A stretch of 9,761 bases of DNA from contig DBRH01000028.1 of assembly GCA_002305955.1 (NCBI GenBank), positions 1,448-11,208 of the forward strand. Reading direction: 5' to 3'. Origin of the DNA: Kosmotogaceae bacterium UBA1373. GTDB taxonomy: Bacteria > Thermotogota > Thermotogae > Petrotogales > Kosmotogaceae. Below are positions 5,990 through 9,761 of this stretch, in pieces; positions within the stretch are counted from its first letter, which is position 1; every line of letters starts with the position of its first letter. The notes beneath the pieces were generated by a model. It ran no database searches. It was not told the DNA's origin and saw only the letters and a program-made list of their open reading frames with translations. Both the position numbers and the translations under genes were made by a program.

Positions 5990-7126
5990 TCATTCGAAGT
6001 AGTCGATCTGGCGGGCGAGTGTCGAAACCGGCCTGTATTCATGATCTTCCAGCTTGAAGTACCTCTCCTCTATCCAGTTTCCCGCGGTGTCGTATCTGTA
6101 ATCAACCCTGAGAGAGTTTTCACCGAACGCGTATTCTCTGGCCAGTAACCTTCCGGCGTTGTCGAAATAGTATTTGAATCCGGCCAGCAGGTAGTTGCCG
6201 CTTTTGAAATCGACGCCCGTGATCTTTCCAGTCGCGTTTCTGGATATGATCGTCTGAAGCGTCTCTTCTGTATCGAACATAACGACCAGGGGTTCGAGCG
6301 CGAAGGAGATTTCGACTCTTCTACCCGGCCGGTCGGTTTCGGTGAGATCTACGATCTCGTTTACCGAGATATATCCGTCCGCGAGGGTTCTCGAACTTCT
6401 AACGGCCCTGTCTCCTGAGTAACTGTACTGCGTTCTGTCGTTAAGTCCGTTCTCACCGCCGGTGACAACTTCTTCGAGTATCCTGTTGCTGCTGTCGAGA
6501 GAATGGATGCCCCTCAGAACAGCCCCTTCGTACTTGTAGAGCAAGATCGATTCGAGCTTTTCATCTTTTCCGTAATGAGACTCTCTTATCAATCTTCCGC
6601 CATCGTCGTAGGTAAGTCTGACCGAGGAGAGGATAACTCCGTGGTCGTTGAGCAGTCTTTTCAAGGAGATATAGCCCCTGTCGTCGTAGGCGAGAACTGT
6701 TTTGCCACTCAGGCGGTCGCCACCCAGAAAGACCGGCCAGTACTCCATGGTGATTTCCTCTATTAGAAGGCCACGGCCGTCGTAAGTGTAGATCTCCCTG
6801 GTGGTGTAGTTCTCGGCGTCGTTCTTGTAGTAGCGTGTCTCCTGTTTCTGGCCGTTTTCGTCATACTTGTATTCGTGACGACTGTACTGGGCGCCGTTAA
6901 TGTAGAGCGCAACAGTCAGGTAATCGCCGAGCGGCGAGAAAACCTTGATCCTTCTGGTTTCAAGTTCACCGGCCAGCCATTGATCGTTCTCGCTCCGGTA
7001 GGTGAACCTTCCCGTCACGACCTTTTCGACACTTCCCTTCAAACCCTCGACGGTAAGATCCGAAGCCAAAACCAGGGTGAAAAGGGCAAAGAAAAAGAAT
7101 ATGATCAAAAAGAGACTTCTCTTCAT
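5990..7126 (-). CDS. Exported YD-repeat (RHS-like) protein
   Basis: 378 residues with a clear signal peptide: MKRS, a long hydrophobic core to about residue 20, and a likely cleavage at VLA-SD. No lipobox cysteine, so type I. The mature part carries about eight degenerate repeats built on Y-x-Y-D-x-x-G-R/N-L-x-x-E, with YKYDENG, YTYDGRG, LAYDDRG, LTYDDGG, YKYEG, YSYSGD, YYFDNAG and YRYDTAG near residues 85, 112, 144, 170, 195, 233, 317 and 342. This is the YD/RHS repeat style, which forms strips of beta-sheet, but no RHS core or toxin tip is present, so it is a short stand-alone version. The role is unknown; an envelope or periplasmic binding role is a guess. ATG at 7126 follows GGAGGTGAT; a GTG three codons upstream lies inside that site and is rejected. 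It follows the MFS gene after 55 bases and may be in its operon. An extended -10 (TGATAGAAT, 7147-7155) in the gap could give it a separate start. Confidence 0.82.
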   Translation of the reverse strand: MKRSLFLIIFFFFALFTLVLASDLTVEGLKGSVEKVVTGRFTYRSENDQWLAGELETRRIKVFSPLGDYLTVALYINGAQYSRHEYKYDENGQKQETRYYKNDAENYTTREIYTYDGRGLLIEEITMEYWPVFLGGDRLSGKTVLAYDDRGYISLKRLLNDHGVILSSVRLTYDDGGRLIRESHYGKDEKLESILLYKYEGAVLRGIHSLDSSNRILEEVVTGGENGLNDRTQYSYSGDRAVRSSRTLADGYISVNEIVDLTETDRPGRRVEISFALEPLVVMFDTEETLQTIISRNATGKITGVDFKSGNYLLAGFKYYFDNAGRLLAREYAFGENSLRVDYRYDTAGNWIEERYFKLEDHEYRPVSTLARQIDYFE

Positions 7127-7181
7127 ATAAATCACCTCCCTCTTAGATTCTATCAGCTACGGGAAGATAGCGGGCACGATT

Positions 7182-8411
7182 TCAACTGCCTTTTCTTCCG
7201 GCCGATCTCAGGCTCACAAGGAAGAAGAGCGCGGCCATCAGGAGACCGGCCAGTATCAGGGCCAGCCCGACGCCCAACCTGTCGGCCAGAAAACCTATAA
7301 CAGGAGCCAGTATGGCCATCAGGAGCGTTTTCAACTGCGATTCCACTGATAGCCCCGAAGCCATTGTCTTGTGATCGATAGTGTCGCTTATATAACTTAT
7401 ATTCACCGGTCTTCTGAAGTTTTCCAGGACGAAGAGCAGGAAAAAGACTGCGACTGCGGCCAGCTGTATCCCCAGCCTCTGGAAGAGACCGCTGAAGATG
7501 ATCAATACGGCGCCCAGCAGGTAGCTGTAATTCAACGCCCTCGCCTCGTTTCCGAATTTCTTGCTGACGTTCCCGGCGTTCTTCGATGCGTAGCTGGTGG
7601 CGAAATAGATTATGAAGTAAACTGTGCCGACAAGAACCGCCGTCCTCTGGTCGGGATTTAAAGTAACCATCACAGGCAACCCGAGAGCCATAGCCTTCAA
7701 TATAGGCTGCAGATACTCCTGCACAACCTTGAAAAAAGCGTCGTAAAGGGAGGAGTTCAGCACGCCCCTGAAGGAGTCACGGTTCTTGAAGATACCGAAG
7801 AAGGCTCTGAAGGTCTCGCTCTTCTGGCTGGTTTTAAGCTCGCCGTCCAGATTTTTGGGGTAAGTCGAAAGGTTTACCAGATTCAGAAGATAAGGTATCA
7901 CCGAGGCCAGGAAGACTATCCTGTAACTGCCGCTGTAGAAGACCAGGAAGGCCGCGATTAAGGCATTTACTGCAGATCCCATCTGTGAAGCGGCTCTGGT
8001 GGCTCCGTAGTAGTCTACCTTTATGTCTATCATGTCGTTCAATCTTAAGTACTCAAGAATCATGGCCTTGTGAGTACCCGTCCTGAAGGCCTCGCCGAAG
8101 GCGAAGGCGACCATCGCTATCATATAAACGAAGAAGTTTGGAAAGAGATAAAAGACCATGAACGAAGCAAGATACGACAACATGGAAAGAACCATAGACA
8201 TCCTGCGACCGTAGAGATCGGCTATGAACCCAGTGGGGAGCTCGAGTATGTTGGTGGCGATCTCCCTCACGGAAATCAGAGTTCCTATCTCCAGGAAGGA
8301 GAGACCCATTTCTCTGAAGAAAAGGATCAAAAAGGGATCGAAAAAGCGGAGGTTTTTCAGGAAGCCGTAAGCTGCGAACCTGTAGAACTGGGCGTCTTTC
8401 TTTATCTTCAA
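7182..8411 (-). CDS. Major facilitator superfamily (MFS) transporter
   Basis: 409 residues with about 12 predicted membrane helices in two halves joined by a polar loop near residues 190-230 (PKNLDGELKTSQKSETF). The loop between helices 2 and 3 has MFS motif A: G61-F-I-A-D65-L-Y-G68-R69-R70. Substrate cannot be assigned; the closest general type is the uncharacterised or multidrug-like MFS permeases. The start is TTG at 8411: GGGAGG (8420-8425) sits eight bases before it, and no better ATG is present in frame. That ribosome binding site is wholly inside a 12-bp inverted repeat (separate entry), so its translation is likely controlled. Upstream by 73 bases is the 47-residue gene of the TRAP block; downstream by 55 bases is the YD-repeat gene. 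Confidence 0.9.
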   Translation of the reverse strand: MKIKKDAQFYRFAAYGFLKNLRFFDPFLILFFREMGLSFLEIGTLISVREIATNILELPTGFIADLYGRRMSMVLSMLSYLASFMVFYLFPNFFVYMIAMVAFAFGEAFRTGTHKAMILEYLRLNDMIDIKVDYYGATRAASQMGSAVNALIAAFLVFYSGSYRIVFLASVIPYLLNLVNLSTYPKNLDGELKTSQKSETFRAFFGIFKNRDSFRGVLNSSLYDAFFKVVQEYLQPILKAMALGLPVMVTLNPDQRTAVLVGTVYFIIYFATSYASKNAGNVSKKFGNEARALNYSYLLGAVLIIFSGLFQRLGIQLAAVAVFFLLFVLENFRRPVNISYISDTIDHKTMASGLSVESQLKTLLMAILAPVIGFLADRLGVGLALILAGLLMAALFFLVSLRSAGRKGS

Positions 8412-8419
8412 GATAACTA

Positions 8420-8480
8420 CCTCCCGGGGAACCTTTATGGCATATGATAATTATAGACCTGCCATCGATTCCCCGGAAGG
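8420..8480 (-). promoter_or_regulatory. Long stem-loop covering the Shine-Dalgarno of the MFS gene
   Basis: Read on the minus strand, CCTTCCGGGGAA (8480 down to 8469) pairs with TTCCCCGGGAGG (8431 down to 8420): twelve continuous pairs with one U-G wobble. Inside it ATGGCA (8465-8460) pairs with TGCCAT (8442-8437), six more pairs, separated from the outer stem by an asymmetric internal loop of 3 and 5 bases and closed by a 17-base A+T-rich loop. The last six bases of the outer stem are GGGAGG, the ribosome binding site of the TTG start at 8411. No U-run follows, so it is not an intrinsic terminator. It may be a riboswitch-like or temperature-sensitive translation switch. Alternatively, since the loop contains TATAAT on the minus strand (8450-8455), the repeat could be a DNA operator flanking a -10 box. 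Confidence 0.6.
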
Positions 8481-8484
8481 TATC

Positions 8485-8628
8485 TTATTTGATGAGAAAG
8501 ATCCTCAAAATCAGCGGAATGAGTATCATAGCGCTCATCACCCACTCCCACTTGCTAGCCTTTTTGAAGACGTAGTAAAGGAGAATGGAAGCTATGTATA
8601 TCGCTATGAGTATGTATATAAAAGTCAT
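8485..8628 (-). CDS. 47-residue membrane protein coupled to the TRAP permease gene
   Basis: The ATG at 8628 shares its A with the TGA of the TRAP permease (TGATG), a typical coupled junction. It encodes MTFIYILIAIYIASILLYYV, a first membrane helix, then a basic turn (FKKASKWEW) and a second hydrophobic stretch (MSAMILIPLILRIFLI) ending in lysine before TAA. The two-helix hairpin shape, the exact junction and the clean stop support a real gene, but nothing in it identifies a family. It is far too short to be a DctQ-type small TRAP subunit (usually about 150 residues or more). It could be an accessory or stabilising peptide of the permease. No ribosome binding site of its own is obvious, as expected for coupled translation. 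Confidence 0.55.
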   Translation of the reverse strand: MTFIYILIAIYIASILLYYVFKKASKWEWVMSAMILIPLILRIFLIK

Positions 8629-9761
8629 CAGGCAACACTCTCCTTTCTCTTATCGATCAGCAGCAATACGACGGCAACGATGGCAAAGGCTCCTATTAAG
8701 ACGGGATAGAAGAAGACGCTGTTGACGAATCGGCCTATCTGTGTGGCCCATACGATAGTCAGGGTGGCGAAGATCATGGTTATGAAGAAGGCCGGCATCG
8801 AGCTGAGCCATATCTTGAAGTAGTTCTTCTCGCCCACCACGTGTGCTGCGAAGATACCTGCGAGTGCAGTCGGGGGAACCATGTCTCCAAGACCGGCCAG
8901 TAGCGACAGAGCCGAACAGACTACGATATCGTTGCTGCCCAGGAAGGCCAGAAGGAAAGGAACTCCCAGAACCGATGAGGAACCGTAAGAAGAGACTGCT
9001 CCAAAGGCCGGGATTCCCAGCGCTATACCCAGAAGCAGGGCACCCTGGGGCAGACTGTTAAGGTAACCGACTATCAGACCGCGGACGCCGTTCATAGTCA
9101 TCACCTGGATGAACATACCGACGCCTATCAGTATCGAAAGTATCCCTAGCGCGTTTTGAATGGCGGTAAAGGAGATCTTTAGTATGTTGCCTCTTCTTCC
9201 GGTGACTACGGCGATCAGCGCCGAAATCATGAATATCAACGGGAGTCCTAATGAGAAGCCCCAGCTCACGTTCTCGAGCACCATGAGTATAACCATTACG
9301 ATGAGGGGTAGATAGACCGCGAAGCCTTTCACAGGCTCGCTTTCCCTCGTCTTTTTGAACTCGTCCAGGTCGACGGGCTTTACTTTCCTTACACCGATTA
9401 TTAGCGTAGTGATTATTGCGATCGGGAAAGTCACAAAGAGTAGCGGCGTTGTGAAGCCGATGTAGGGCATATCGACTCCCTGACCGATTATCATGGCCGG
9501 AAGGTTTATCGGCGGGGCTATCATACCGTATATCCCGCTCATAGCGATTATGGAACCGGCCCTTCTCTTACTCAGTCCAAGGCTTTTCAAAACGGGATAC
9601 GCTATGGCACCCGTCGTCAGAACGGTCGCGGTTGATGATCCGGTTATCATACCGGCTATCATTATGAAGAAAGTCATCAGAACCAGCAAGAAGGTCGGCT
9701 TCCTGTGAAGCGCAACCGTCATGTTCCCGGCTATGGTTTCCAGCAACCCGGATACTTTGAT
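8628..9761 (-). CDS. TRAP-type transporter large permease (DctM-like), N-terminus cut by window edge
   Basis: 377 residues are visible and the frame is open to the right edge (first residues IKVSGLLETIAGN); full members have about 425-430, so roughly 50 are missing. A TTG at 9746 lies inside the continuing frame and is not the start. Many membrane helices are present. The DctM/DedA-type marks are the repeated half-motifs: MITGSSTATVLTTGAIAYPV, then GIYGMIAPPINLPAMIIG, and in the second half SSYGSSSVLGVPFLL with GLGDMVPPTALAGIFAAH. The permease takes up a substrate delivered by a periplasmic binding protein, driven by an ion gradient; the substrate is usually an organic acid, but cannot be named here. 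The binding protein and small membrane subunit are not in the window and would be expected upstream, beyond 9761. Coupled downstream to the 47-residue gene. Confidence 0.88.
   Translation of the reverse strand: MKVSGLLETIAGNMTVALHRKPTFLLVLMTFFIMIAGMITGSSTATVLTTGAIAYPVLKSLGLSKRRAGSIIAMSGIYGMIAPPINLPAMIIGQGVDMPYIGFTTPLLFVTFPIAIITTLIIGVRKVKPVDLDEFKKTRESEPVKGFAVYLPLIVMVILMVLENVSWGFSLGLPLIFMISALIAVVTGRRGNILKISFTAIQNALGILSILIGVGMFIQVMTMNGVRGLIVGYLNSLPQGALLLGIALGIPAFGAVSSYGSSSVLGVPFLLAFLGSNDIVVCSALSLLAGLGDMVPPTALAGIFAAHVVGEKNYFKIWLSSMPAFFITMIFATLTIVWATQIGRFVNSVFFYPVLIGAFAIVAVVLLLIDKRKESVA

Noticed and set aside
8420..8480. The MFS leader stem as an intrinsic terminator of the TRAP genes
   Set aside because: The 3' arm is followed by TAGTTATC and the start codon, with no run of U.

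Overview
The window is ordinary bacterial chromosome, densely packed, with strong AGGAGG-type ribosome binding sites, several GTG/TTG starts, heavy use of ATA for isoleucine and AGA/AGG for arginine. Together with a TRAP transporter, an exported YD-repeat protein and a decayed transposase, this fits a Thermotogota bacterium of the Mesotoga/Kosmotoga kind. That placement is inference from composition and gene content; there is no rRNA or other marker in the window.

Layout. All genes but one lie on the minus strand. Read in the direction of transcription, the right block (9761 to 5990) is: a TRAP-type large permease (cut by the window edge), a 47-residue membrane protein coupled to it by a TGATG overlap, a leader with a long inverted repeat that covers the next ribosome binding site, an MFS transporter, and an exported YD-repeat protein. 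In the middle, the only plus-strand gene (4691-5872) is a CPA-type cation:proton antiporter. It has a near-consensus promoter and about 115 bases of leader. The left block (4508 to 1) is: a 67-residue membrane protein overlapping a nitrilase-superfamily amidohydrolase by ATGA, a D-Ala-D-Ala-ligase-like ATP-grasp enzyme, a kanamycin-nucleotidyltransferase-like enzyme, a transposase remnant on the opposite strand (about 1308-1580), and a thioredoxin-like/NHL-repeat protein that runs off the left edge.

How they may work together. The TRAP permease and MFS protein suggest small-molecule traffic. The ATP-grasp ligase and nucleotidyltransferase are four to seventy bases apart, depending on the start chosen, and are probably co-transcribed. 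They could act on one amino-acid- or sugar-like substrate, but no pathway can be named from sequence alone.

The most interesting signals are at the RNA level: (1) a 12-bp stem that fully covers the Shine-Dalgarno of the MFS gene; (2) an 8-bp pairing in the antiporter leader that reaches into its Shine-Dalgarno; (3) an 18-codon open frame behind a strong Shine-Dalgarno that ends in an ATGA overlap exactly at the likely start of the nucleotidyltransferase. I found no CRISPR array, tRNA, rRNA or intact insertion sequence, and no convincing intrinsic terminator.
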